From: Bog-473 sp963763575
GTDB taxonomy: Bacteria; Actinomycetota; Acidimicrobiia; Acidimicrobiales; RAAP-2
Assembly (NCBI GenBank): GCA_963763575.1
Contig: CAVXPD010000003.1
Coordinates: 124,001 to 188,000 of the forward strand
Length of the DNA: 64,000 bases
Direction of reading: 5' to 3'
Every line of letters begins with the position of its first letter. The first letter of the stretch is position 1. The position numbers and the translations under genes were made by a program. Positions 31,813-45,108 of this stretch are shown piece by piece. Below the pieces are notes generated by a model. It saw only the letters and a list, made by a program, of their open reading frames with translations, did not search any database and had not been told where the DNA came from.

Positions 31813-33356
31813 ACGGTGCCCGCGCCCTCCTCTTGACGCTGGTCGACGCCGGCGTCGATGTGTGCTTCGCCAACCCAGGGACCTCCGAGATGCACTTCGT
31901 GGCGGCGCTCGATGAGGTACCTGCCATGCGCGGCATCCTGTGCCTCTTCGAGGGCGTGGTCACAGGCGCGGCCGACGGCTACGGTCGGATCGCCGGACGG
32001 CCGGCGGCGACGCTCCTGCACCTCGGGCCCGGCCTCGGCAACGGGTTGGCCAACCTGCACAACGCGCGCCGGGCACGCACCCCGGTCGTCAACATCGTCG
32101 GCGACCATGCCACCTACCACGCCCGCTACGACGCGCCCCTCCAAGCGGACATCGCCGCGATCGCCTCCGCCGTCTCGGGTTGGTACCGCTCGACGGCGCG
32201 CGCCGACGACGTGGCGGCCGACGGTGCCGATGCGGTGGCTGCGGCCATGGGGCCCCCGGGATGCGTCGCCACCTTGGTGCTCCCGGCAGACGCATCCTGG
32301 TCGGAGTCGTCGACCGGCGCGCGCCCGCCGCGGCCCCCGGGGCGACCCTCGCTCGTCCCGGCCGACACCATCGAGGAGGTCGCGAAAGCGCTGCGCTCCG
32401 GCGAGAAGTCCGCGCTCTTGGTCGGCGGCCGCGCCACGCGCGCCGACGCGCTCCAGGCGGCGAGCCGGGTCGCCGTGACGACCGGCGCCGCGCTCCTCGG
32501 TGAGACCTTCCCGGCGAATCTCGAGCGTGGCGCGGGCATCCCGGCGGTCGACCGGCTCGCGTACTTCGCCGAGATGGCCCAGGCCCAGTTGGAGGGCGTC
32601 CGCCATCTGGTCCTTGTCGACACCACCTCGCCTGTCTCGTTCTTCGCGTACCCCGACAAGCCGAGCGACTTGGTGCCCGCGGGCTGCACTGTGCACACGC
32701 TGGTTCGCGCCGGCGAGGACGCGGTGGGCGCGTTGGACGCGCTGGCCGACGCCCTCGGCGCGCCGACCGACGGCACGGTTCCGGCGCCGGCGGCGCGGCC
32801 CGAGCGGCCCACCGGAGCGCTGACGACCGAGTCGCTGGCGGCCGCCGTGGGGGCCGTTCTGCCCGAAGGCACCATCGTGGTGGACGAAGGCAACACGTCG
32901 GGCCTCTCCGTGGCGGGTGCCACCGCAGGAGCGCCGAGACACAACTGGCTGACCCTGACGGGAGGCGCCATCGGCATCGGGCTTCCGTTGGCGACTGGCG
33001 CGGCGGTGGCGGCACCGGATCAGCCCGTGCTCGCACTCCAGGCCGACGGCAGCGCCATGTACACCCCGCAGGCACTGTGGACGCAGGCTCGAGAGGGCCT
33101 CAACGTCACAACGGTCGTGTTGTCGAACCGGAGCTACGCGATCTTGAACATCGAGCTCCACCGCGTCGGTGCCGACGCCGGCGGACCCTTGGCCCGCCGG
33201 CTGCTGGACCTCACCGACCCCGAGCTCGACTTCTGTGCTCTCGCTCGCGGCATGGGGGTGCCGGCACGGCGAGCGGAATCAGCCGAGGATCTCGTGACAG
33301 CGCTAGAGCGCGGGTTCTCCGAACCGGGACCTTCGCTCGTCGAGGTGCAGCTCTAA
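31809..33356 (+). CDS. thiamine-diphosphate enzyme, acetolactate synthase large-subunit-like
   Basis: 515-aa ThDP enzyme with Pyr (VCFANPGTSEMHFVAALDEV, catalytic Glu in CLFEGVVTGAADGYG), central and PP domains (LALQADGSAMYTPQALWTQ for the Mg/ThDP GDGx-type motif, here ADGS, and VLSNRSYAILNIEL). The group includes acetolactate synthase, benzoylformate decarboxylase and oxalyl-CoA-like decarboxylases; no regulatory subunit is present, so a catabolic decarboxylase or carboligase is more likely than amino-acid synthesis. Translationally coupled to glcD, which would supply a 2-oxo acid. Confidence 0.85.
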   Translation: MNGARALLLTLVDAGVDVCFANPGTSEMHFVAALDEVPAMRGILCLFEGVVTGAADGYGRIAGRPAATLLHLGPGLGNGLANLHNARRARTPVVNIVGDHATYHARYDAPLQADIAAIASAVSGWYRSTARADDVAADGADAVAAAMGPPGCVATLVLPADASWSESSTGARPPRPPGRPSLVPADTIEEVAKALRSGEKSALLVGGRATRADALQAASRVAVTTGAALLGETFPANLERGAGIPAVDRLAYFAEMAQAQLEGVRHLVLVDTTSPVSFFAYPDKPSDLVPAGCTVHTLVRAGEDAVGALDALADALGAPTDGTVPAPAARPERPTGALTTESLAAAVGAVLPEGTIVVDEGNTSGLSVAGATAGAPRHNWLTLTGGAIGIGLPLATGAAVAAPDQPVLALQADGSAMYTPQALWTQAREGLNVTTVVLSNRSYAILNIELHRVGADAGGPLARRLLDLTDPELDFCALARGMGVPARRAESAEDLVTALERGFSEPGPSLVEVQL

Positions 33357-33460
33357 CCCGCTTCTTCCTCTCCGGCATCGTTCGAGAGCCCTTCCGGCGA
33401 CCGCCCGACCACTTTCGACCTGGCGATGTCGCCGGGGTTGGAGGGACCCGTCCTCGCTCG

Positions 33461-34231
33461 TCAGGCGCCGGCGAAGTCGACGACGACGGGGGCGTGATCA
33501 GAAGGCTTCTTGCCCTTCCGGGCGTCACGGTCGCGATAGGCACCGGTGGCGCGCTCGTCCAGGTCGTGGCTCACGAGCACCAGGTCGATACGCATGCCTC
33601 GGCCCATATGGAAGTCGCCCGCCCGGTAGTCCCACCACGTGAAGGTCCCGGGCTCGTTGAAACGGCGGAAGACATCATCGAGCCCCCAGCCCTCGACGTC
33701 GCGCAACGCGGCACGTTCGGGCTCGCTCACGTGGGTCGCTCCGACATACGCGGCTGGATCCCACACATCACCGTCGTCCGGGGCGACGTTGAAGTCGCCG
33801 CATACCGCAAGCGACGAGCCGGGCGGGCACATCTGGTCGAGAGTGTTCCGCAACTGGGCCATCCACTTCAGCTTCACGGCATAGAACTCGTTGTCCAGTG
33901 AGCGCCCGTTCGGCACGTACACCGAGAAGATCCGAGTCCCCCCACAATCTGCGGAGATGACGCGGCGACCATACTCGTCGTCGGGGGTGCCGAAGCCACG
34001 CGTGACGTCGGAAACGCCGGTCTTGCTCACGATGGCGACACCGTTCCACCGGCCGTCGCCGTTGTGCGCCGATTCGTATCCCAGCTCGGCAAACTCCTTC
34101 TCGGGGAACTTGTCGTCGGCGAGCTTCGTCTCCTGCATACAGAGCACGTCTGGGTTGTTGGCTTCGAGCCACTCGGTCACCCGCGGCAGGCGCGCCGAGA
34201 GCGAATTGACGTTCCAAGTCGCGAGACGCAT
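33461..34231 (-). CDS. xthA: exodeoxyribonuclease III
   Basis: 256-aa EEP-fold Mg-dependent nuclease acting on abasic sites and 3' ends in base excision repair. Seen: ATWNVNSLSARLPRV, CMQETKLADDKFP (catalytic Glu), VYVPNGR, VCGDFNVAPDDGDVWDP (Asp/Asn), MRIDLVLVS and the final PSDHAPVVVDF His. The ATG at 34231 overlaps the fabZ stop (TGATG), showing coupling. Last gene of the minus-strand set that begins with kgd. Confidence 0.94.
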   Translation of the reverse strand: MRLATWNVNSLSARLPRVTEWLEANNPDVLCMQETKLADDKFPEKEFAELGYESAHNGDGRWNGVAIVSKTGVSDVTRGFGTPDDEYGRRVISADCGGTRIFSVYVPNGRSLDNEFYAVKLKWMAQLRNTLDQMCPPGSSLAVCGDFNVAPDDGDVWDPAAYVGATHVSEPERAALRDVEGWGLDDVFRRFNEPGTFTWWDYRAGDFHMGRGMRIDLVLVSHDLDERATGAYRDRDARKGKKPSDHAPVVVDFAGA

Positions 34232-34689
34232 CAACCGGGCCCGCCGTCGACGATCACGAAGAGAAGCTCCGCCTCGCACGCCGTCTGGCCGTCGACGGTG
34301 GCCGCCCCGTGGCCCTTTCCGGCTCGAGCGGAGAGGCGGTCCATGGACACCTCAAGCTGGAGGGTCTCGCCCGGGACCACCTGGCGTCGGAAGCGCGCCT
34401 TCTCGATGCCGCCGAAGAGCGGCAGCTTCCCTGCGTAACGCGGGTCGAGCAGGACGGCAATTCCACCGAGCTGCGCGAGCGATTCGACCATCAACACGCC
34501 GGGCAACGTGGGACGGCCCGGGAAGTGGCCGGAGAAGAACGGCTCATCCCCCGTGAGGGTCCACTGGCCCCGCGCCGAGGCTCCGGGCTCCACGGCGGTG
34601 ACGTCCGAGACGAAGAGGAACGGTGGCCGATGCGGCAAGACATCCTGCGGCCGCGGAAGCGCCATCAACGGAGGGTACCCCCTCGTCAC
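34231..34689 (-). CDS. fabZ: 3-hydroxyacyl-ACP dehydratase FabZ-like hotdog protein
   Basis: 152-aa single-hotdog dehydratase. Family motifs: VLPHRPPFLFVSDV, catalytic His in FFSGHFPGRPTLPGVLMVE with Glu at its end, and LFGGIEKARFRRQVVPGE. It would dehydrate 3-hydroxyacyl-ACP in fatty acid synthesis. GTG 34689 overlaps the upstream stop (GTGA); ATG 34665 (MALPRPQ) is an alternative start and matches the family beginning better. Actinobacteria often use other dehydratases, so a FabZ here is of note. Lies between the NYN-S1 gene and xthA with overlaps on both sides. Confidence 0.85.
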   Translation of the reverse strand: MTRGYPPLMALPRPQDVLPHRPPFLFVSDVTAVEPGASARGQWTLTGDEPFFSGHFPGRPTLPGVLMVESLAQLGGIAVLLDPRYAGKLPLFGGIEKARFRRQVVPGETLQLEVSMDRLSARAGKGHGAATVDGQTACEAELLFVIVDGGPG

Positions 34690-36210
34690 CTCGGCGCCGC
34701 TTTTCCGGACCTCTTGGCCACCCAGGTCCTCTTTGCCTTTGCGGCCTTCGTCGCCTTCTTCGCCGGCGCCTTCTTCGCTGGCGCCTTCTTGGCGGGGGTC
34801 TTCTTCGCCGGCGCCTTCTTCGCGGGGGTCTTCTTCGCCGGCGCCTTCTTCGCGGGAGTCTTCGCGGGCGTCTCCTTGGCGGCTGTCTTCTGGACAGAGG
34901 CCCTCTTCACCGGGGTGCCCGTCTTCTTCGTGGCCTTCCGGGTGGCCCTCCTCCCAGCCGGAGCAGCCTTCTTGGCCGCCGCCTTGCCCTCGGCGACGGC
35001 GGGTGACGACTTCTTGTCCGGGGCCGTCTTGGCTGGCGCGGCGGACTTGGAGCGAGAAGCACGTTTGTTCTTCTCGTCGGAAGTCTGTGGTATCGCCAAT
35101 TCCGCGACACGCCGAGGTGGGTCGAGACCGGCCAGGACAAACGGCCGGACCTCCCCCTTCTTGAGCACCTGGCGCGCCTTGTTCGGTGGTGGTGACCCCA
35201 TGGCGGTCAGGGGGATGTAGGAATGCAACACATCTCCGCCGGGCAGGAATACGTCCACCATGGCACCGTGTGAAGTGAAAGAGACGACCTCGCCCTCGAT
35301 TGTGCTGCCCACCGTGTAGGCAGCCACGAAGTTGATGAAGGTCAACGGCTCGTTGACCGCAGGCGGGGGGGACGAACGCTTCTTCTTCGAGCGGTCCGAC
35401 GGCGCGGCCGCCTGTGCTTTCTTCGTGTCTGGCCCCTTACCGTCTCGCTGCTTGCCCGGTTCCTCCCTCCGGGCTCGGCCGTCCTTGGCGTGCACAGTCT
35501 TCTTGGACGCGCCACGGGACTTGTCCGCGCCAGCCGGGTCCAGCGCCTCCTCAACGGCTTCGTCGATAGCGCTCGAGAAGACCGGATCGACCTTGGCTCG
35601 GCCAGGTGGAGGAGACGTCGGTGTGATCGGCCACGAAGTGTCGACCGTCGCGGAAGCCTTCTTCGCCGACTTCTTCGCCTTGCCCGCACGCTTGTCGGCC
35701 TTCTTGGCGGCGCGGGCCAGCTCGGCCGCCTTGGCGGGCGCGGACTCTGGGTCCTTATTGGACTTGGCCTCGGCCGTGGCGGCGCGGCTCTTCGGACCCC
35801 GGATGGGGAGCCTGGGCGTGAAGATCCATCCGACCCCGGGCACGGGTTTGCCACCCATCAGACGTCCCTCGTCGAAGAGCCAGGGATGCTCGCCGTGGAA
35901 TTCCTGGAAGGAGTCGTTCGACAGCACGGTGGCGCCCGTGCGTTCGGCGATGCGCAACACGAACGCGTCACCGCGGCCAATGGCGCCTGCGGGTGGGGAG
36001 ACAATTTCTCCGTTGAGCATCGCGTTGCGCACCTCGTCGCGATCGGCTTCAGCCACGCGGTGCTCGAAGGTGGCGTCGACCACGACGATGATGCTCGCCC
36101 CTGGGTCCTCGGCGGCATAGGCGCGCACGGCCTCGTCAAGTTGCTTCAGGCTGGGAGAGCTTCTTCCTTCGGTGGCCAGATTCGACCCGTCCACCACGAC
36201 GTGATGTTGT

Positions 36211-36224
<14 letters not shown>
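34686..36224 (-). CDS. NYN/PIN-type ribonuclease domain + S1 domain + histone H1-like Lys/Ala tail
   Basis: 512-aa protein with an unusual order. Residues 8-130 look like a Zc3h12a/NYN-type PIN nuclease: VVVDGSNLATEG (D12), SIIVVVDATF (D50), GRGDAFVLRIAERTG (D86) and VLSNDSFQEF (D104) supply the usual acidic metal ligands. A charged Lys/Ala linker follows, then an S1-like RNA-binding barrel (about 300-375: STIEGEVVSFTSHGAMVDVF, HSYIPLTAM). The last 120 or so residues are a histone-H1-like tail of repeated APAKK/TPAKK. Likely role: RNA cleavage or decay near nucleic acid, an inference. The GTG start lies inside the end of kgd (14-bp overlap) and its stop overlaps fabZ, so expression follows kgd. 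Confidence 0.8.
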
Positions 36225-39957
<3,733 letters not shown>

Positions 39958-39963
39958 GAACCA

Positions 39964-39969
39964 ACCCTA
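39964..39969 (-). promoter_or_regulatory. -10 element of kgd
   Basis: TAGGGT on the minus strand, 6 nt from the kgd ATG. On the other strand TAGCGT (40003-40008) lies 11 nt before the hydrolase ATG, so the 62-bp gap holds two divergent promoters. Confidence 0.5.
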
Positions 39970-40019
39970 TCGGCGGCGGTCGGTCCCCGGAGGCGGTGTT
40001 GGTAGCGTCTGCCCTGCCC

Positions 40020-40856
40020 ATGAGCTATCCGGCCGCACTCCACCTCCTGTCGCGGCCGGCCCAGGCTCCGGGCGCGGCGACGGTCGTCTTCGTCCACGGG
40101 TCGCTCGATCGAGGCGAGAGCTTCCGACGAGTCATGCGCCGGCTGCCCGAACTCACGACGGTTGCCTACGACCGGCGCGGTTACCAGGCCTCCCGGGAGG
40201 GTGGAGTCGTGGACCTGGGCGGGCACATCGAGGACCTCCTGGCCGTCGCCGAGGCGTCACGGCAGGCCGCCAGCAGCGACGGCGGCGCCGGAGGACCGGT
40301 GGTCGCGATCGGCCACAGCCTGGGGGGCGACGTGGTCATCGGTGCAGCGCTGGCCGAGCCACGGGCCTTCGACGCGATCGGCGCGTTCGAGCCGCCCATG
40401 CCCTGGCTCGGCTTCCGACGGGACCAGACGTCCGGAGGGCAAGTTCGGCCGTGGCCGGCTCTCGCGGAGGATCCGGAGGTGGAGGCGGAGCGTTTCTTCT
40501 GCCGCATGGTGGGCGAGGCCGCCTGGTCCCGGTTGACCGAAGTCGGCCGCGCGTCTCGGCGGGAGGACGGGCCGGCGTTGGTGGCGGACCTTCGCAGCTT
40601 GCGAGGCGAGGGACCGCCGTTCGACGTGACTTCCTTGGGCATGCCTTCGGTGTTCGGCACGGGCGGGCCGACGACGCAACCGCATCACCGCCGCAGCGTC
40701 CAGTGGCTGGGGTCGCATGTGCCGGGTGCCGTCGTCTACGAGATCGAGGGCGCGCAGCACGGCGCACACCTCTCGCACCCGGATCATTTCGCGGCCATGA
40801 CCCGGCTCGTGGTCGAGCGAGCCCAACACTCGGAGGCTCGATCAGGAAAGACCTGA
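40020..40856 (+). CDS. alpha/beta hydrolase
   Basis: 278-aa alpha/beta-hydrolase-fold protein. Seen: VVFVHGSLDRGESF (oxyanion region), AYDRRGYQASREG, nucleophile elbow AIGHSLGGDVVIGA and a C-terminal His in GAQHGAHLSHPDHF. Substrate unknown; an esterase or hydrolase of a small metabolite is likely. ATG 40020 (MSYPAALHLL) is chosen over an upstream in-frame start because the promoter TAGCGT would otherwise lie inside the gene. Converges with the DMT transporter, 7 bp apart. Confidence 0.85.
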   Translation: MSYPAALHLLSRPAQAPGAATVVFVHGSLDRGESFRRVMRRLPELTTVAYDRRGYQASREGGVVDLGGHIEDLLAVAEASRQAASSDGGAGGPVVAIGHSLGGDVVIGAALAEPRAFDAIGAFEPPMPWLGFRRDQTSGGQVRPWPALAEDPEVEAERFFCRMVGEAAWSRLTEVGRASRREDGPALVADLRSLRGEGPPFDVTSLGMPSVFGTGGPTTQPHHRRSVQWLGSHVPGAVVYEIEGAQHGAHLSHPDHFAAMTRLVVERAQHSEARSGKT

Positions 40857-40863
40857 ATGGTTT

Positions 40864-41826
40864 CTACGCCGAGGAGAACGGGGGAAGGCCTCCGTCCGGC
40901 ACGGCGTCGGACGCCGGTTCGTGGCGGGGGTGCTTCAGACGGCGAGACAGCATCTCCTCGTATTCCTCGCCGGTCCCTTCGCTCCTGATGCCGGTGATCA
41001 GTGGAGAGTTGGAAAGGAACACGGCTCCCATGAACATGACGAGGAGGGAGAACGCCTCGAGCGGTCCGTAGACACCCGAGGTGCGCAAACTGTCGCCGTA
41101 AAGCGCGATGCCCAGGCAGATGCTCACCAGAGGGTCGACCAGGACCAGCGTCGATTGCGACGCCGCCAGCGGCCCGGCATGGAAGGCGTTCTGGGTCAGG
41201 AAGAGGCCGAGCAGGCCGAAGACAGCGACGCCGTAGGTCTGCCAGTGCTCGAACAAGCGGACCCAGTCGCTGGCGGCGTAGTTGCTTGCCGTCTTGATGA
41301 GCGCCGCGGTGAAGGCATACGCGACGGCGGCCGCAGTGCCGAACATGGCCGCCTTCCACCAGCGGGGGCCCCACCGCGTTGCAACCACGGTGACGACAAT
41401 CAGGAAGCAGGCGGCGCTGCCGACGACGATCCAGCCCAGGTTCGTCGGCACCTCGTTGCCACCTCCGGGCGCCGCAAAGTAAAGGAATCCCGAGAGCCCG
41501 AAGGCGATCGCCGAGGCGCCGACCCACTCACGGATGGAGATGGAGAAGCGGAAGTACGTCCCCAAGATGGCGACCAGAAACAGCAGCTCCATGGTCAGGA
41601 TCGGCTGGACCACAGAAAGCCGGCCGATGTGCAGCGCGAAGGACTGCAACAAGAAGGAACAGATCATGAACCCGAAGCCCAGAAGCCAGACGCCGCGGCG
41701 GATGGCGTGCGCCAAGAGGCTAAGGCGCATGGTGGTCTCTTCGGGGGCGTCTTCGACGCCCATGCGCTGGAACACGCTGGTCAGCGCGTTGGACAGCGCC
41801 GCGGCTACCGCAAGGACATAGACCAT
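40864..41826 (-). CDS. DMT/EamA-like membrane transporter
   Basis: 320-aa protein with about ten spans, read from the alternation of hydrophobic segments: VYVLAVAAALSNALTSVFQR, GVWLLGFGFMICSFLLQSFAL, VVQPILTMELLFLVAILGTYF, WVGASAIAFGLSGFLYFA and more. It fits drug/metabolite exporters of the EamA type in internal duplication and length. Substrate unknown. A short GAGG precedes ATG 41826. The cytoplasmic tail after residue 285 is charged (SRRLKHPRHEP). Confidence 0.8.
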   Translation of the reverse strand: MVYVLAVAAALSNALTSVFQRMGVEDAPEETTMRLSLLAHAIRRGVWLLGFGFMICSFLLQSFALHIGRLSVVQPILTMELLFLVAILGTYFRFSISIREWVGASAIAFGLSGFLYFAAPGGGNEVPTNLGWIVVGSAACFLIVVTVVATRWGPRWWKAAMFGTAAAVAYAFTAALIKTASNYAASDWVRLFEHWQTYGVAVFGLLGLFLTQNAFHAGPLAASQSTLVLVDPLVSICLGIALYGDSLRTSGVYGPLEAFSLLVMFMGAVFLSNSPLITGIRSEGTGEEYEEMLSRRLKHPRHEPASDAVPDGGLPPFSSA

Positions 41827-42113
41827 CGCCTCACCGGGAATGTTAATTGTGGTCCGTTACAAACCACGCAGTGGGCTCTCAGCTGGTCCTCAGGTGCCGC
41901 CTCCTGCGCCAGAGGGCCCTTGGACGCGGGATTCATGTGTGAACCGGGGATGTGCACCGAATCGAATCTCCCCGTGCCGCGTTCCCGCAGAAATTCTGTG
42001 GCCAATACCTACCCACAATGTGGCAGTTAGGTTACGTTTACGGCATCTTCCACCACGGGAGTGGGGAGGGGGGTCCGGTCGTCACCGGGGCGATCGGCAG
42101 ACAAGGGAGTGCC
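41827..42113. promoter_or_regulatory. divergent promoter region
   Basis: 287 bp between divergent genes. It contains GTGGT-N9-ACCAC at 41849-41867, close to the DMT start, an operator-like inverted repeat, and AT-rich patches near 41995-42045 before the binding-protein gene. No RNA gene seen. Confidence 0.4.
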
Positions 42114-44087
42114 ATGGGACTGAAGGGGAAGTTCAGCAGACGCCCGACCGTGCGGCGGAGCGACGCTCGAATCCCCGGGGGCTGGGCGAAGCGGATCGCC
42201 GGGACCCTGGGCGTCGCTGGAGTCACACTGACGACGGCGGCACTGTTGTTGGTCGGGACCACAAGCGCTGCCAGCGCCAGCGGCATTCCGACCGGGGGGA
42301 CGAAGCAGTCGGGCGGCACTGTTCGATGGGCCGAGCCTCCGGGTACACCCCCCACCTACATCTTCCCGTTCATGAGCGCGCAGAACTCCAGCGTCGACAA
42401 CATCAGCCAGTTCCAGTACATGATGTACCGGCCGCTGTACATGTTCGGGTTCCCTTCGAACAACAAGACGACGCTGAACTCCACGCTGTCGCTGGCCAGC
42501 GTCCCGACTTACGGCAGCGGAGACACCACCGCCACGATCGCCATGAAGCCCAATTACAAGTGGTCGGACGGTGAGTCGGTGACGACGGCGGATGTCGCGT
42601 TCTTCCTCAACATGCTGCACGCCGAGACGGCCAACTGGTACGACTTCGTGCCCGGCTACATCCCGGACAACGTCAAGTCCGTATCCGTCACCAGCCCGAC
42701 ATCGATGGAGGTCACCTTCACCAAGGCCGTCGACCCGACGTGGATGACCTACAACCAGTTCTCCCAGATCACGCCGTTCCCGTCGGCCTGGGACGCGACC
42801 TCCGCTGGCGCCGCGCCGGGATCGGGTGGTTGCTCGACCGGCACGTACGGCGCCGCCTCGACGGACGCCGCGTGTACGAAGGTCTACAACTACCTGTCCG
42901 GCCTGGCGAACGACCCGACCAGTTACGCGAGCAGCCCGGTCTGGAGCATCGTCGATGGCCCCTACACCATCGCTTCGTCGAAGGGTGGCTCGTTCAGCAC
43001 CTCCGGCGAGGTGACGCTCGTACCGAACTCGGCCTACACCGGGCCCCAGAAGGCGACGGTGACGGTGGAGGAACTTCCCTACACGACCGACAGCGCGGAG
43101 TTCAACGCTCTGGTCGGCGGCGCCTTGGACATCGGGTACCTGCCGCAGCAGGACGTGACCCAAAACACGACGAACGCAACGGCCGCCGGTACAAACAACC
43201 CGCGGTTGTCCGGGTTCTACCTGTCCCCGTGGGTTCTGTTCGGCTTCAACTACGCGGTGCTGAAGTACGAATCCACCGGTGCCGGCGGCCATGCCGGCGA
43301 CATCTACAAGCAGCTCTACGTCCGTCAGGCCATGCAGAGCGCGGTCGACCAGCCGGCCATGATCTCCAAGTTCCTGAAGGGCTACGGCGTGCCGACCTAC
43401 GGGCCGGTGCCGGTGCTGCCGAAGAACGACCTGGTCGACTCGTTCGAGCAGTCGAACCCGTACCCCTACAACACGTCGCACGCCAAGTCGCTGCTGACGT
43501 CGCACGGGTGGAAGGACATCAACGGGGTCGACACCTGCGAGAGCGCGGGATCCGGCTCGAGCCAGTGCGGCGCCGGCATCCCCAAGGGTGCCACGATGAA
43601 CTTCACGCTCGTCTACGCCAGCGGCACCGAGTGGCAACAGCAGGTGGTCCAGGTCGAGCAGTCGGCGTGGGACTCGATCGGCATCAAGACGTCGCTCGAG
43701 GGCAACACCTTCCCCACGGTGCTTCAGAACTACGCCGGCCCGTGCCAGACCGGGCAGCCCTGCACGGTCGAGGAAGGTTGGTGGGGCGGAGGCTGGGAGT
43801 ACAGCCCCGACTACTACCCGTCGGGTGAGACGCTCTTCGCCACGGGCGCAGGCAGCAACGCCGGCAACTACTCGAGCGCCAAGGCCGACAGCCTGATCGC
43901 CCAGACGACCAACTCCAACACGAACCTGGACTCGTACCAGAACTACATCGCGAAGCAACTCCCGATGATCTGGCAGCCCAACGCGGACTACGAGTTGAGC
44001 GAGATGGCGAACAACCTGCGGGGCGTCGCTCCCCAGAACCCCTTCGCCAACCTCTTCCCCGAGTACTGGTACTACGTCAAGAAGTAA
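42114..44087 (+). CDS. peptide/solute ABC transporter substrate-binding protein (SBP_bac_5)
   Basis: 657-aa exported binding protein of the DppA/OppA class. ATG 42114 has AGGGAG 5 nt upstream. The long signal (RIAGTLGVAGVTLTTAALLLVG) is cut near SAASAS; no lipobox Cys, so it may be free or held otherwise. Family features: GGTVRWAEPPGTPPTYIFPF, the MYRPLYMFGF loop, YKWSDGESVTTADVAFFL, and the end in PQNPFANLFPEYWYYV. Several extra Cys suggest disulfides. It heads an operon with two permeases; the ATPases lie on the opposite strand just beyond. Confidence 0.92.
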   Translation: MGLKGKFSRRPTVRRSDARIPGGWAKRIAGTLGVAGVTLTTAALLLVGTTSAASASGIPTGGTKQSGGTVRWAEPPGTPPTYIFPFMSAQNSSVDNISQFQYMMYRPLYMFGFPSNNKTTLNSTLSLASVPTYGSGDTTATIAMKPNYKWSDGESVTTADVAFFLNMLHAETANWYDFVPGYIPDNVKSVSVTSPTSMEVTFTKAVDPTWMTYNQFSQITPFPSAWDATSAGAAPGSGGCSTGTYGAASTDAACTKVYNYLSGLANDPTSYASSPVWSIVDGPYTIASSKGGSFSTSGEVTLVPNSAYTGPQKATVTVEELPYTTDSAEFNALVGGALDIGYLPQQDVTQNTTNATAAGTNNPRLSGFYLSPWVLFGFNYAVLKYESTGAGGHAGDIYKQLYVRQAMQSAVDQPAMISKFLKGYGVPTYGPVPVLPKNDLVDSFEQSNPYPYNTSHAKSLLTSHGWKDINGVDTCESAGSGSSQCGAGIPKGATMNFTLVYASGTEWQQQVVQVEQSAWDSIGIKTSLEGNTFPTVLQNYAGPCQTGQPCTVEEGWWGGGWEYSPDYYPSGETLFATGAGSNAGNYSSAKADSLIAQTTNSNTNLDSYQNYIAKQLPMIWQPNADYELSEMANNLRGVAPQNPFANLFPEYWYYVKK

Positions 44088-44154
44088 GCGACCGGGACAC
44101 CCTCTGACGAGGACACGGCCGGTCACGGGCCGATAGCAGGCGTAGCATCGAACC

Positions 44155-45108
44155 GTGACCGGCTTCCTCGTCCGGCGGCTGCTTCAGGCCGTGGCGGTGA
44201 TCATCGGGGTCATCGCCTTCATGTTCATCCTCATCCACCTGATCCCGGGTGGTGAGGCGAGGGCGGTGCTCGGGCCCAAGGCTCAGCCCGTGGCCGTAGA
44301 GAACTTCAACATCGCGAACGGCCTGAACCTGCCGCTGTGGGACCAGTTCGTCCACTACCTGTGGAACCTGGGGCGGTTCCACCTGGGCCGCTCTTACATC
44401 TTCAACCAGACGGTTGGCTCCCTCATCGCCACGGCGCTGCCCAAGACGCTCGTGCTCGTGGGACTCTCGACGTTGCTCGCCGTCGTGGTGGCGATCCCGC
44501 TCGGCGTCTACCAGGTGGTCCGGCGCAACAAGCCCGAGGACTACATCATCACAGGCTTCACGTTCGTCCTCTACGCAATGCCCGCCTTCCTGCTCGGGAC
44601 GCTGTTGATCCTGTGGTTCGCCATCGAAATCCCGATCTTCCCGACGCAGGCACCGCAGAGCCAGAGCGTGTGGGGGATCCTCGCCGATCCGCGCGCCCTC
44701 GTGCTGCCGGTGATCACGCTGTCCGCCATCACGATCGCTTCCTTCAGCCGCTACATGCGCTCCTCGATGATGGAGACCATGACAGAGGACTTCATCCGAA
44801 CCGCACGAGCCAAAGGGGCAGGTCCGCGCCGCGTCCTCTACGTTCACGCGCTGCGCAACGCGATCATCCCGATCATCACGCTGCTCGGGCTGTCGGTCGG
44901 CACCATCGTCAGCGGCGCCGTCATCACCGAGAGTGTGTTCAACTACCCGGGCATGGGACTGCTCGCAGTGAACTCGGCCTTCCGCGAGGACATCCCCACC
45001 CTGCTCGGCGTGACGTTCGTCGTCACCATCGCAACCATCATCGGCAACCTGCTGGCCGACATCCTCTACGCCGTCGTTGATCCGAGGATCCGGTATGCAA
45101 AGTCCTGA
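44155..45108 (+). CDS. dipeptide-type ABC transporter permease (DppB-like)
   Basis: 317-aa permease with six spans. It opens with LVRRLLQAVAVIIGVIAFMF and the family signature LIHLIPGGEARAVLG; the EAA-type cytoplasmic loop is DFIRTARAKGAGPRRVLYVHALRNAIIPI, shown here only in part. GTG 44155 lies 6 nt after TAGCAT (44143-44148), so besides read-through from the binding-protein gene it may have its own leaderless promoter. The DppC gene start lies inside its end. Confidence 0.92.
   Translation: MTGFLVRRLLQAVAVIIGVIAFMFILIHLIPGGEARAVLGPKAQPVAVENFNIANGLNLPLWDQFVHYLWNLGRFHLGRSYIFNQTVGSLIATALPKTLVLVGLSTLLAVVVAIPLGVYQVVRRNKPEDYIITGFTFVLYAMPAFLLGTLLILWFAIEIPIFPTQAPQSQSVWGILADPRALVLPVITLSAITIASFSRYMRSSMMETMTEDFIRTARAKGAGPRRVLYVHALRNAIIPIITLLGLSVGTIVSGAVITESVFNYPGMGLLAVNSAFREDIPTLLGVTFVVTIATIIGNLLADILYAVVDPRIRYAKS

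Noticed and set aside
35332..36120. Plus-strand frame with apparent hydrophobic segments
   Set aside because: Antisense of the NYN-S1 gene. The Ala/Phe/Leu runs are the complement of Lys/Ala codons, so the apparent spans are artefacts.
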